Positions 1-6,572 of a stretch of 10,140 nt of DNA are shown piece by piece. The stretch spans positions 1-10,140 of the forward strand of contig QMVA01000030.1 of assembly GCA_003660865.1 (NCBI GenBank), given 5' to 3'. The stretch's first letter is position 1, and every line of letters starts with the position of its first letter. The position numbers were made by a program, and so were the translations under genes. The stretch is from Candidatus Nanohalarchaeota archaeon (GTDB lineage: Archaea > EX4484-52 > B79-G9). A model generated the notes under the pieces. That model was given only the letters and a program-made list of their open reading frames with translations, did no database searches and had not been told where the DNA came from.

Positions 1-1124
1 AATGGCTTTAGCTTCACATCAAGACCGTTAAGTGATGACTTTGTATTGCCTATACCGCAGGAGTTTCCTACGCCGAGGAGGAGAATATTTCCATTCTTTG
101 CCTCTTTTATCAAGCGCTTTGTGATGTCTCTTGCAGGTTCTTGTGCCTTATATACTTTTTCAGGCAAAGTGGCTGATGCTTCCATGACACCCATTTTTAT
201 TGCAATGCCATCGAGAGGGAGATCGTGTTTTAGTGCGACTTCCTCGATCTTTGAGCGCTCTACACCTACGCCACCCATCATCACACCAACACCTTCTGCA
301 ATTGAGCCTGTTATCTCACCTTCCATCTTCCCTGCTGCATCTACTGTGATTATATGCTCTATGCTTTCGCGCTCTCTTATTTCCTCTACGGCTTTACCTA
401 TTTTTCCAAGTGATGCGCCCGGACCCTTCGCTTTCATTACAAAGACAGTCTTTCCCTCAATTGTCTCTTTACTTACAAGGACGTCTTTTGCAACCTCTTC
501 ACCATTTTCTGTCTTGAATGAGGCTGCGACCATTGGACCTATTGCATCTCCTATCGGGATACCCTTGACAAATGCCTGGGTTGCTTTCACATTGCCTTTT
601 GCCATCTTCAAAAGCAGAGGCAAGTACATCTGGAGGATGAACGCCATCTGGATGTTGTTGCTTTTCTTGACTGTGATTATAAGATGCCTTACCACCTTGT
701 ATATCTCGAAAACGCCAAGTGCGCCGATGAGACCGAATTTCAGGTTGGCTTTTTCTGCTGCATTATGGTTTGGTGCTATAGTATCTACAAAATAGTTGAA
801 TCTTCTTTCTGACTGGTTCATCACATGCTCTATCTTATTGAGGATACCGTAGGGATCTACATCTACAGGAGTTGAAATGAAGAAGTTCATGAAATTGCGG
901 ACATCATGTTTGAGTTTTTTGTTAGGCTTTTTTGAGATGCACTGCATCACGTACCCTTCTGCTTTTTTTGTGTATTCGTCAAGCTTCTTGAGGTCTTTTT
1001 CTGCTCTCCATATTGTCTGGAGCATCATTATTTTCTGGTAGAATATGATAAATAGGAAGAAGAGTATTGAGGTGATTGTGCCAATCAGGCTATTGTCTCC
1101 ACCCATAAAAAAATTTTCTATCAT
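1..1124 (-). CDS. DUF1512-like membrane-anchored protein (3' end outside window)
   Basis: Reverse-strand reading gives 374 continuous residues with no stop before the window edge, so the C-terminus is missing. A single hydrophobic segment at residues 12-30 is followed by basic residues, indicating an N-terminal membrane anchor with a large cytoplasmic part. Residues 40-120 are charged and helical. Residues 190-320 are glycine-rich alpha/beta sequence with GDAIGP, DAAGKMEGE and GVGVMMGGVG. Near residue 350 lies LLLGVGNSCGIGN. This arrangement and length resemble the archaeal DUF1512 family (about 370 residues, function unknown); the match is from memory and untested. I chose ATG at 1124; a TTG at 1133 has GAGGT six bases upstream and is an alternative. 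The gene is divergent from the 1306 operon. No enzymatic role can be assigned. Confidence 0.75.
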   Translation of the reverse strand, partial: MIENFFMGGDNSLIGTITSILFFLFIIFYQKIMMLQTIWRAEKDLKKLDEYTKKAEGYVMQCISKKPNKKLKHDVRNFMNFFISTPVDVDPYGILNKIEHVMNQSERRFNYFVDTIAPNHNAAEKANLKFGLIGALGVFEIYKVVRHLIITVKKSNNIQMAFILQMYLPLLLKMAKGNVKATQAFVKGIPIGDAIGPMVAASFKTENGEEVAKDVLVSKETIEGKTVFVMKAKGPGASLGKIGKAVEEIRERESIEHIITVDAAGKMEGEITGSIAEGVGVMMGGVGVERSKIEEVALKHDLPLDGIAIKMGVMEASATLPEKVYKAQEPARDITKRLIKEAKNGNILLLGVGNSCGIGNTKSSLNGLDVKLKP

Positions 1125-1159
1125 ATTAATCAACTGGTTACCTCAATGTACTGTGTAAA

Positions 1160-1172
1160 TCTTTATATATCA
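1160..1172 (-). promoter_or_regulatory. TATA box for DUF1512-like gene
   Basis: The reverse strand reads GATATATAAAG here, a good archaeal TATA element. A start site about 25 bases downstream would fall near 1140, giving a leader of roughly 7-16 bases depending on whether TTG 1133 or ATG 1124 is used. Confidence 0.5.
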
Positions 1173-1224
1173 ATTGGCATTTATGACTAAAGCCAAAATC
1201 AGATAAGAACCACAAGTATATATG

Positions 1225-1249
1225 GGAACTAATATATATTAATAGTTCC
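1225..1249. promoter_or_regulatory. 25-bp dyad, candidate operator
   Basis: GGAACTA and TAGTTCC form a perfect 7-bp inverted repeat separated by 11 A/T bases. The dyad ends four bases before the TATA region of the rightward operon (about 1253-1262) and lies within the divergent intergenic region. Its position and symmetry suit a dimeric regulator binding site; no regulator is identified. Confidence 0.35.
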
Positions 1250-1252
1250 ATT

Positions 1253-1263
1253 AAATATATAAA
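1253..1263 (+). promoter_or_regulatory. TATA box for the 1306-2444 operon
   Basis: The sequence AAATATATAAA lies about 48 bases before ATG 1306. A start site about 26 bases downstream, near 1283, would give a leader of roughly 20 bases containing AGTGAT just ahead of ATG 1306. Confidence 0.5.
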
Positions 1264-1305
1264 TGGATATTTTGACTATAGTAAAGATAATTGTTAAGTG
1301 ATTTT

Positions 1306-1992
1306 ATGACTATGAGAGTACTTGTGGTTGCAGTTGCCCTTCTTATCGCAGTTGTTGCTGTCGGGCACAGTATGCTGTCAGAATATACTCTTGTTGATGA
1401 AAAAGCGGATTCAGTTATTCGCAACCCCATGGGATTTGTCTTGAATTATGTCAGTGGAGAGCAAAATACTGTTGATTTCAGAGCAGAACTTGCATTTGAA
1501 AAGAAACAGAATATAGATTTTGCGTTTAATGACAATATTGATTCTTTTTATGTTGACTGCAAAGGCGGTCCTGAAAATAAGATTATCATTAGCGGACTGT
1601 TCCTGAGGTCTGCTTCTGATACGCATATTGAATTTGTGGATTATGCGGGCAGTGTAAATCTTGGACGCAAGCTTAGTTTTACAGGGTCTGCAAAGAGGGC
1701 CAGGACTGATGAGCAGACTCTTTCAAAGGACAAGTTTGTGAAGGTATCAGGAAAAGATATTGAATTTTCAAAGGTTTTCCTGAGCAAGCTAAAAGGGCAG
1801 TCTATGGTTCTGACTAATGTTACAGGTAATGTTGAGATATTTATGGATTGTGATTCTGCTGATATACCTGTAAATGATAGGAGGTTTGAACTTTCGTCTT
1901 TTGATGGAGAAATCCGGTATTATAAGGACCATATTGTTATAGATGGTAGCGGGAGACTGGATTTCGGTATATTCAAGGCGCCAAGTGAATGA
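1306..1992 (+). CDS. Anchored or secreted protein of unknown function
   Basis: The product is 228 residues from ATG 1306. I preferred this start because AGTGAT, a partial anti-16S match, lies just upstream. TTG 1291 and ATG 1312 are in-frame alternatives. The N-terminus (VLVVAVALLIAVVAVG) is one strongly hydrophobic segment after a short basic start, so it is a signal anchor or signal peptide. The rest is hydrophilic with alternating short hydrophobic stretches and many D, N, S and G residues, suggesting a beta-rich domain outside the cell. It has two cysteines, in FYVDCKGG and IFMDCDSAD. The TGA stop overlaps the next ATG by four bases (ATGA), so the two genes are probably translationally coupled and cooperate at the membrane. 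I do not recognise the family. Confidence 0.75.
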   Translation: MTMRVLVVAVALLIAVVAVGHSMLSEYTLVDEKADSVIRNPMGFVLNYVSGEQNTVDFRAELAFEKKQNIDFAFNDNIDSFYVDCKGGPENKIIISGLFLRSASDTHIEFVDYAGSVNLGRKLSFTGSAKRARTDEQTLSKDKFVKVSGKDIEFSKVFLSKLKGQSMVLTNVTGNVEIFMDCDSADIPVNDRRFELSSFDGEIRYYKDHIVIDGSGRLDFGIFKAPSE

Positions 1993-2444
1993 ATGATGAT
2001 CTTATGGAGAATAATATTTTCGGCATGCTCGGTTTTTTGTCAGACACAGGGAATCCTGATGCAAAAATAATGTTTGCAGTTTTTGTTGTTTTTATTATTG
2101 TTGCTTATAAGGCACTGGGTGTGCTTAAAAATACGATTATTGTCTCTGTGATATCTGCGTGTTTCCCTTTTGTACTCGATAAGGTACTTGGCTTTGACAT
2201 TGATATCACTCTTGACCTGATTCTTTTTTATGTTGTTTGCGGGGTTGTTTTGTATCTTCTATACGAAGTAATTAAGGTATTTTATAAGACCTCGAAAGTG
2301 TTTATGGATGTTGTTGGCATCTTGATGTTTCCTTTTGTTCTTGTATTAAAATTTTTGGGCTGGCTGTTTGGATTTGAACATGAGAAAAAAGGAAAAAAGG
2401 ATAGAAAGAAGAAAAAAAAACACAGTGACGAAGAAGAAGAGTGA
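1989..2444 (+). CDS. Four-helix membrane protein with charged K/E tail
   Basis: The product is 151 residues from ATG 1989, which overlaps the preceding stop; ATG 2004 is an alternative preceded by GATGAT. Hydrophobic segments lie at about residues 27-46, 48-68, 74-95 and 104-128, predicting four membrane helices. The last 20 residues are a run of lysines followed by HSDEEEE, a highly charged and probably cytoplasmic tail. There is no separate promoter, so it depends on the promoter near 1253. The upstream partner is an anchored extracytoplasmic protein, so the pair may form a membrane complex (inference). I do not recognise the family and see no catalytic motif. Confidence 0.75.
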   Translation: MNDDLMENNIFGMLGFLSDTGNPDAKIMFAVFVVFIIVAYKALGVLKNTIIVSVISACFPFVLDKVLGFDIDITLDLILFYVVCGVVLYLLYEVIKVFYKTSKVFMDVVGILMFPFVLVLKFLGWLFGFEHEKKGKKDRKKKKKHSDEEEE

Positions 2445-2493
2445 CATTTTGACTAGTCTCAAGATTATTTCTCACGAATAACCCATAAGAATG

Positions 2494-2530
2494 CTGCAGG
2501 AAACACACAACTTGTGTTGCATTCCCGCAG
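2494..2530 (+). other. Imperfect extended hairpin downstream of operon
   Basis: Three stem blocks nest here: CTGC/GCAG (2494-2497 with 2527-2530), GGA/TCC (2499-2501 with 2523-2525) and AACACA/TGTGTT (2502-2507 with 2513-2518). They are separated by a one-by-one mismatch and a four-base bulge. It could be a 3'-UTR or processing structure of the upstream operon. Confidence 0.3.
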
Positions 2531-2586
2531 ATATGATTACCGGTTCATAGTCGAGATACAATCAAAAATGTATTTGAGTTGCATTG

Positions 2587-2595
2587 TTTTTTTTT
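2587..2595 (+). terminator. T9 tract, probable archaeal terminator of the 1306-2444 operon
   Basis: Nine consecutive T residues lie on the coding strand between the membrane-protein gene and the TFB promoters. Archaeal RNA polymerase commonly terminates at such tracts without a hairpin. It is 140 bases past the stop codon, so an earlier 3' end is possible. Confidence 0.35.
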
Positions 2596-2606
2596 GTCAG
2601 AGGCAC

Positions 2607-2621
2607 CGAAAGGTTTATAAA
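2607..2621 (+). promoter_or_regulatory. TFB promoter 1 (BRE-TATA)
   Basis: CGAAAGGTTTATAAA is a purine-rich BRE followed by a strong TATA box. Predicted initiation near 2643 gives a leader of about 60 bases that contains the second promoter and the 14-bp palindrome. Confidence 0.6.
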
Positions 2622-2637
2622 TGTTTCTATATATAAT

Positions 2638-2651
2638 AGCTTTCGAAAGCT
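2638..2651. promoter_or_regulatory. 14-bp perfect palindrome in the TFB promoter
   Basis: AGCTTTCGAAAGCT is a perfect palindrome. It covers the expected start site of promoter 1 and the BRE of promoter 2, so a bound dimer would affect both. Its role as an operator is inferred from position only. Confidence 0.35.
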
Positions 2652-2658
2652 TTATAAA
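2644..2658 (+). promoter_or_regulatory. TFB promoter 2 (BRE-TATA)
   Basis: CGAAAGCTTTATAAA differs from promoter 1 at one base of 15 and lies 37 bp downstream. Predicted initiation near 2680 gives a leader of about 25 bases ending in AAGGTGG before ATG 2706. A weaker third TATA-like box, TTTATATAATG, lies at 2666-2676. Confidence 0.65.
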
Positions 2659-2705
2659 GGGATTGTTTATATAATGGCTTTTTCTATAATTTTAAGGTGG
2701 CGCTT

Positions 2706-3647
2706 ATGGCAGCAAGATGTCCCGAATGTGGAAGCACAAGTTTTTCAAGAGATGACGGAAGAGGAGAGCTTACATGTCGTAAGTGCGGTAGGGTCATTGA
2801 ACAGGATGAGATTGATACGACACCTGAATGGCGGGCTTTTGATGCACATCAGCAGGCTGCGAGGACCAGAACTGGTGCTCCTTTGACTTTTACTAAGCAT
2901 GATAAGGGTATTTCTACAGAGATTGGGAAAGGTGTCGGTGAATTATATAAGGTGCCTATTAAGAAAAGGGCGCAGTATTACAGGTTGAGGAAATGGAACA
3001 AGAGGCTTACCAAGTCCAAGGACAGGAACCTATCATATTCTCTTTCAGAGCTTGCAAGGCAGGTGTCTTATCTTGGCCTTCCGAAAGCAGTCCATGAGGA
3101 AGTCGGGCGGCTTTATGAGAAGGCGGTTACGAAAGGACTTGTACGCGGGCGGTCTATGGAGTCTATTATTACAGCCATAATTTATGCTGTTGCACGCGAG
3201 CAGGGTTCGCCAAGGACTCTGTCTGAGCTTGCGGCTGCTTCAGGTATTGAGAAGCGCGAAATTGGGCGTGCATACAGGTATGTTGCGCGGGAGCTTGGCA
3301 TAAGAATATTGCCTGCAACATCAGAAGAATACCTGCCCAGGTTTGCATCACTTCTTGGGCTTTCCGGTACAGTACAGGCAAGAGCTAGAGAGATACTATT
3401 GAATGCTCTGGATGAAGAGGTTACGTCCGGCAAAGGTCCGACTGGTGTTGCCGCTGCGGCATTGTATATTGCAGCTGTTCTTGAAGGTGAGAAGAGGACC
3501 CAAAGAGATATTGCAGATGTTGTTGGTGTTACGGAAGTCACTATCAGGAACAGGTATAAGGATCTTGTGGAGAAGCTCGGTATTGAAGAGGAAGTTGAGC
3601 GTAAGGCACAGGAAAATGAGAAGTCCCGAAGGAAAGAAGATATGTAG
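2706..3647 (+). CDS. tfb: Transcription initiation factor IIB (TFB)
   Basis: TFB binds the TBP-TATA complex, reads the BRE and recruits RNA polymerase. The 313-residue product has the family's usual length and full domain order. The N-terminal zinc ribbon uses C5, C8, C24 and C27. A B-reader region follows around DTTPEWRAFD (38-46). Two cyclin-like repeats lie at about 105-200 and 203-293, and the helix-turn-helix TQRDIADVVGVTEVTIRNRY (265-284) sits in repeat 2, where BRE contacts are made. The C-terminus is charged (EKSRRKEDM). I chose ATG 2706 because AAGGTGG (2694-2700) lies five bases upstream; GTG 2697 is part of that Shine-Dalgarno sequence. The gene has tandem promoters and stands alone. 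Whether this is the only TFB in the genome cannot be told from here. Confidence 0.97.
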   Translation: MAARCPECGSTSFSRDDGRGELTCRKCGRVIEQDEIDTTPEWRAFDAHQQAARTRTGAPLTFTKHDKGISTEIGKGVGELYKVPIKKRAQYYRLRKWNKRLTKSKDRNLSYSLSELARQVSYLGLPKAVHEEVGRLYEKAVTKGLVRGRSMESIITAIIYAVAREQGSPRTLSELAAASGIEKREIGRAYRYVARELGIRILPATSEEYLPRFASLLGLSGTVQARAREILLNALDEEVTSGKGPTGVAAAALYIAAVLEGEKRTQRDIADVVGVTEVTIRNRYKDLVEKLGIEEEVERKAQENEKSRRKEDM

Positions 3648-3688
3648 TTGTCTTTTTCATGTTTGCGAAATTATTGCTTGATTAGTTT

Positions 3689-3738
3689 GCCAATTATTGG
3701 TGTAATTATGCCAATTTTTGGTATTGTTATGTTTTTTT
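3689..3738 (+). repeat. Imperfect 21-bp tandem repeat plus T7, possible TFB terminator
   Basis: Two adjacent 21-base units (3689-3709 and 3710-3730) share GCCAATT, TTGGT and a TTAT end. Each contains a CCAA-N3-TTGG mini-dyad. A T7 tract follows at 3732-3738. The element lies between the convergent ends of TFB and the 3764 gene, so it may end TFB transcription. It could equally be low-complexity AT-rich spacer. Confidence 0.35.
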
Positions 3739-3763
3739 GTAAATATGCGCAGAATTTTCGTGC

Positions 3764-4297
3764 CTATATCAACTGCATGATACCGTTGGTGCTCACAAGG
3801 GTGTTGATTGTTGCAAGCTCCAGGGCTAAATCAATGTTGTCAGATGTCCTTTTATATTCTACTGATACGAGAACATCTGTGATGCCTGCTTTTTTCAGGA
3901 TGTTCTTTATTACCTTTTGAGAGTTGGATATCAGTATATCTGTATCTGTAAATGAATTTTCCCTGAAGCCGTTGCTGAGTGTCATACCGAGAAATTTTAC
4001 GCCTGTTAAGCGCGTTCCCGGAGCCATTGAAATCTTTATGCATTTTTTTGGGTCCAGCCCATCCGCTGCATGACTTACTGTTGATTCTATTATTGATGCC
4101 TCTCTTGCACGGATGTCTGTGATCTGCATGTATCTCATTGATTCTTTTATTGACTGTAAGCTTTTTCTTGGCGTCTCTACTACTACTTCACGAGACATGA
4201 TTGCTGCATTGTACGCACCGGCGTCAAGAAGACGAAGAAGCATCTCCTCGTTAGTGACACTATTATTCAGTGTCCCTGTCAACTTGATGAGTCTCAT
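3764..4297 (-). CDS. Unrecognised 177-residue soluble protein
   Basis: The gene converges on TFB. ATG 4297 is supported by a TATA box centred about 27 bases upstream, implying a leaderless transcript. The protein has no membrane segment or signal peptide. Two alpha/beta-looking halves can be seen. Residues 1-75 run from MRLIKLTGTL through helices with EEMLLRLLDAG and REVVVETPRKSL. Residues 85-177 begin with KKCIKISMAPGTRL, then KFLGMTLSNGF, then a helix (SQKVIKNILKKAG), a strand (DVLVSVEYK) and a final helix. There is only one cysteine, and no Walker, zinc-finger or helix-turn-helix motif. The smooth composition and precise promoter suggest a real gene. I do not recognise the family and assign no function. 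Confidence 0.75.
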   Translation of the reverse strand: MRLIKLTGTLNNSVTNEEMLLRLLDAGAYNAAIMSREVVVETPRKSLQSIKESMRYMQITDIRAREASIIESTVSHAADGLDPKKCIKISMAPGTRLTGVKFLGMTLSNGFRENSFTDTDILISNSQKVIKNILKKAGITDVLVSVEYKRTSDNIDLALELATINTLVSTNGIMQLI

Positions 4298-4317
4298 GTG
4301 CTTTATTGTTTATCGCA

Positions 4318-4329
4318 GATTTATATTGT
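4318..4329 (-). promoter_or_regulatory. TATA box for the 177-residue protein gene (leaderless)
   Basis: The reverse strand reads ACAATATAAATC. Its centre near 4324 is about 27 bases before ATG 4297, so initiation would fall on or next to the start codon. Confidence 0.5.
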
Positions 4330-4540
4330 TTTGGTATTTTTACGCTGTTACCAAAACAAAAACAATAGGCGTCAAATATCCGTGCAAACGAAGTTTGTCG
4401 GATGCTAAAATTGCGTAGCAATTTTGAAGACAGTATCTTCAAAAGTTTGACACGAAGTGTCATGATTTTAAGTATATGACAAAAACATACTGTCTAAAAA
4501 GTTATGGCTTTTACTATAATCCATAGCCTTTTAACTTTTT
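4326..4540. other. Chain of six hairpins filling the intergenic region
   Basis: The perfect or near-perfect inverted repeats follow one another. H0 is TTGTTTTGGT/ACCAAAACAA at 4326-4335 and 4350-4359. H1 spans 4378-4403: ATCCG/CGGAT, then CAAAC/GTTTG, with one bulged T, a G-T pair and a GAA loop. H2 is AAAATTGC/GCAATTTT at 4407-4425 with a GTA loop. H3 is TTTTGAAGA/TCTTCAAAA at 4422-4444 with a CAGTA loop. H4 is TGACAC/GTGTCA at 4448-4462 with a GAA loop. H5 is AAAAAGTTA/TAACTTTTT at 4496-4504 and 4532-4540. H2 and H3 share four T residues and cannot form together. H1, H2 and H4 have C(GNA)G triloops, known to make very stable single-stranded DNA mini-hairpins. The function is unknown: structured RNA, leader of the GTPase gene, repeat element or replication structure are all possible. 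Confidence 0.6.
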
Positions 4541-4557
4541 TGCTCTAAGAATATAGT

Positions 4558-5760
4558 ATGGGATTTACTATCGGGCTTGTAGGTAAGCCATCAGCAGGGA
4601 AGTCTACTTTTTTTAAGGCAGCTACGCTTGCTGAAGTCGCGATTGCAGACTACCCGTTTACGACTATTAAGCCAAATATAGGGACGGGGTATGTTCGGGT
4701 AGAATGCGCTGATAAGGACTTTGGTGTGCAGTGCAACCCGCGGTTCGGGTTCTGCCTTAACCATACACGGTTTGTGCCTGTTGAACTTGTAGATGTTGCC
4801 GGGCTTGTACCCGGAGCGCATGAGGGTAAAGGGCTTGGGAACCAGTTTTTGAGTGACCTGAACCAGGCAGATGTGCTCATTCATGTTGTTGATGCATCCG
4901 GGTCTGCTAATGAATTGGGTGAATCTCTCGGTGCAGGGAAACATGATCCTGCGAAAGATGTGAGATTTCTTGAAAAAGAGATTGACCTTTGGTACGCGTC
5001 TGTTCTGTGGAGGAACTGGAAGAAGCTTGCGCGCGGTGCGCAGATGACCAGAAAAAAGATAGAAGAAGCGATTGCTGATCAGCTTTCTGCGATGAAGGTT
5101 ACAGAAGATATTGCGCTTGACGCTATTAGTGAGACAGAACTTTCAGGTAATCCTGATTCATGGAGTGAAGATGATGTGAAGCGGCTTTCTGTGGTACTGC
5201 GAAAGAGAACCAAATCAATCCTTATTGCATTGAATAAGATTGACGTTCCATCAGGCCTTGAGAATGTTGAGCGGCTGAAAAAAGAATTACCTGATATCAT
5301 GTTTGTGCCATGCTCGTGCGAGACAGAGCTTGCGCTAAGGGAGGCAGCTAAAAGCGGAATCATCTCTTATGTGCCGGGAGATTCAACTTTTGAGATATTG
5401 AAAAGTGATGCTTTGAATGAGAAGCAGAAAAAAGCGCTTGATTTCATTTCAGCCTTTCTTGAAAAGAATGGCTCTACCGGTGTGCAGCAGGTTCTTGATG
5501 CTGCTGTCTTTGAGCTTCTTAAGTATATTGCTGTGTTCCCCGGGGGTGTCAATAATCTGGTTGATAGCAAGGGTAACGTGCTTCCTGATTGTTTTCTTAT
5601 GCCTCCGAAAACTACTGCAAAGGATTTTGCCTATGCGCTTCATACTGACTTTGGAAAGCATTTTCTTTATGCTATGGATGTTCGGACCAAGAGAAGGATT
5701 TCCGGGGATCAGGAACTAAAGCACAGGGATGTTGTTGAGATCATCAGTGCTGCTAAGTAG
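4558..5760 (+). CDS. Archaeal YchF-type GTPase with TGS domain
   Basis: This is a translation-associated P-loop GTPase of the Obg/YchF group, likely ribosome-linked. It is full length at 400 residues. G1 is GKPSAGKST (9-17), switch I is YPFTTIKPN (32-40), and G3 is DVAGLVPGAHEGKGLGNQFL (79-98). G4 is NKID (226-229), so GTP rather than ATP specificity is expected, unlike bacterial YchF, which has an altered G4. A cysteine-containing insert with C50, C59 and C66 (CNPRFGFC) precedes G3, as is usual in archaeal members as I recall them. The helical middle is at about 130-215. The C-terminal TGS domain (about 323-398) ends HTDFGKHFLYAMDV and GDQELKHRDVVEI. No clear Shine-Dalgarno precedes ATG 4558. 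The gene converges on the nuclease gene with a 5-bp gap. Confidence 0.96.
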   Translation: MGFTIGLVGKPSAGKSTFFKAATLAEVAIADYPFTTIKPNIGTGYVRVECADKDFGVQCNPRFGFCLNHTRFVPVELVDVAGLVPGAHEGKGLGNQFLSDLNQADVLIHVVDASGSANELGESLGAGKHDPAKDVRFLEKEIDLWYASVLWRNWKKLARGAQMTRKKIEEAIADQLSAMKVTEDIALDAISETELSGNPDSWSEDDVKRLSVVLRKRTKSILIALNKIDVPSGLENVERLKKELPDIMFVPCSCETELALREAAKSGIISYVPGDSTFEILKSDALNEKQKKALDFISAFLEKNGSTGVQQVLDAAVFELLKYIAVFPGGVNNLVDSKGNVLPDCFLMPPKTTAKDFAYALHTDFGKHFLYAMDVRTKRRISGDQELKHRDVVEIISAAK

Positions 5761-5765
5761 TTTTA

Positions 5766-6398
5766 TTAAAGTGCAACATCTATAGGGTCAAAGAAATAGC
5801 AGTTATTTTCATCGAAGTAGCCGCAGTGGAATTTGTCAAGTGGAATGCCTGAGCGTATCGAGAGCATGAGCGCGTAAAAGTATGTTTGTGTTGTTGCGTA
5901 TTTTTCTTTTACTGCTTTTGGCTTATAGTCAAGTATCTGGATTTTGTTGTTGAGGATTTTTAGTACATCAATGTGACCTGAGAGTGCGCCGTCCTCATTA
6001 AAGATATTTGAGAAGCGGGGATGTTCGCATGGGTCGAGCCATATAGGGGTCTCGACAGATATTGTGTCATGATCGTTTTCAAGCATGTAGACCTCTACTT
6101 TTGAGTGGGCTGTCTTGAAGCGATCCATTGTTTCAAGTGCTGTCACAGTCTGCTGGCAGAGTATGTTTTCATTGTCTTCTGTGAGTTGGATGCTGACCGG
6201 GAATTTCAGTGCAGATGAGCGCGGACCTGTTATGAATTTTTCATCGGGACATGTTTCAAATACGCGATGTAGGTATGATTTCAGTTGTGAGAAGCCGTTG
6301 TTGCATGTGTTTTCCATGTGCGCGACATTTATCCTGTAATGATAAAACCAACCGTGCTTGAATGAGGTTTGAACTATCTGGTTCAGAAGCAATGTCAT
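5766..6398 (-). CDS. PD-(D/E)XK nuclease family protein (RecB/Cas4-like fold)
   Basis: The 210-residue product is a predicted metal-dependent DNA nuclease. The active-site series is visible: GHID with D144, then ILDYK with D157 and K159, then QTYFY matching QxxxY at Q171 and Y175. E116 in VETPIWL may be an additional conserved acid. The motif order and spacing match RecB-family exonucleases of the PDDEXK_1 or Cas4-like type. The cysteine set that binds iron-sulfur in typical Cas4 is not complete: only C192 and C200 follow the QxxxY motif. No CRISPR or cas gene is nearby. ATG 6398 has GGAG nine bases upstream; GTG 6413 would place the start in that Shine-Dalgarno sequence. Together with the nearby XPD-type helicase, it suggests a DNA repair role (inference). 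Confidence 0.85.
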   Translation of the reverse strand: MTLLLNQIVQTSFKHGWFYHYRINVAHMENTCNNGFSQLKSYLHRVFETCPDEKFITGPRSSALKFPVSIQLTEDNENILCQQTVTALETMDRFKTAHSKVEVYMLENDHDTISVETPIWLDPCEHPRFSNIFNEDGALSGHIDVLKILNNKIQILDYKPKAVKEKYATTQTYFYALMLSIRSGIPLDKFHCGYFDENNCYFFDPIDVAL

Positions 6399-6518
6399 TG
6401 TCTTTATCTCCACTTTTTTTTCCTTGATAAATTTTTGGTTGAAGGGGTTAATATAGTTTGCTGTGGTTCTATGGAGAATATTGTTTGTAGTTTCAGAATT
6501 GGAATGATTTTGCGATAG

Positions 6519-6529
6519 CTATAAAAGGT
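6519..6529 (+). promoter_or_regulatory. TATA box for the split TPR-like gene
   Basis: GCTATAAAAGG lies about 50 bases before ATG 6573. Initiation near 6549 gives a leader of about 24 bases containing GAGGTG. A 6-bp inverted repeat TCTGCG/CGCAGA (6532-6537 with 6550-6555) spans the expected start site and might be regulatory. Confidence 0.5.
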
Positions 6530-6559
6530 TGTCTGCGCGACTAAATAATCGCAGAATAT

Positions 6560-6565
6560 GAGGTG
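6560..6565 (+). promoter_or_regulatory. Shine-Dalgarno GAGGTG deciding the start at 6573
   Basis: GAGGTG is seven bases before ATG 6573. An in-frame ATG at 6558 would sit upstream of it, so 6573 is the better start. Confidence 0.6.
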
Positions 6566-6572
6566 TTATGAT

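Noticed and set aside
46..795. Long open frame on the + strand (249 codons)
   Set aside because: It is antisense to the DUF1512-like gene, whose reverse-strand reading is continuous over 374 codons with a clear anchor, glycine-rich motifs and a promoter. The + frame is serine/proline-rich and has no promoter.
1291..1305. TTG 1291 as the start of the anchored-protein gene
   Set aside because: ATG 1306 is a stronger codon, is preceded by AGTGAT, and leaves a normal signal-anchor N-terminus. TTG would give only about eight bases of leader.
3648..3920. Hydrophobic + strand frame after TFB, resembling a small membrane protein
   Set aside because: Its hydrophobic repeats come from the AT-rich tandem repeat at 3689-3730. 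It has no promoter or ribosome site, and it overlaps the 3' end of the gene at 3764-4297.
5766..6398. Cas4, and hence a CRISPR-Cas locus
   Set aside because: The nuclease motifs fit, but the four-cysteine iron-sulfur set is incomplete and no repeats, spacers or other cas genes are in the window.
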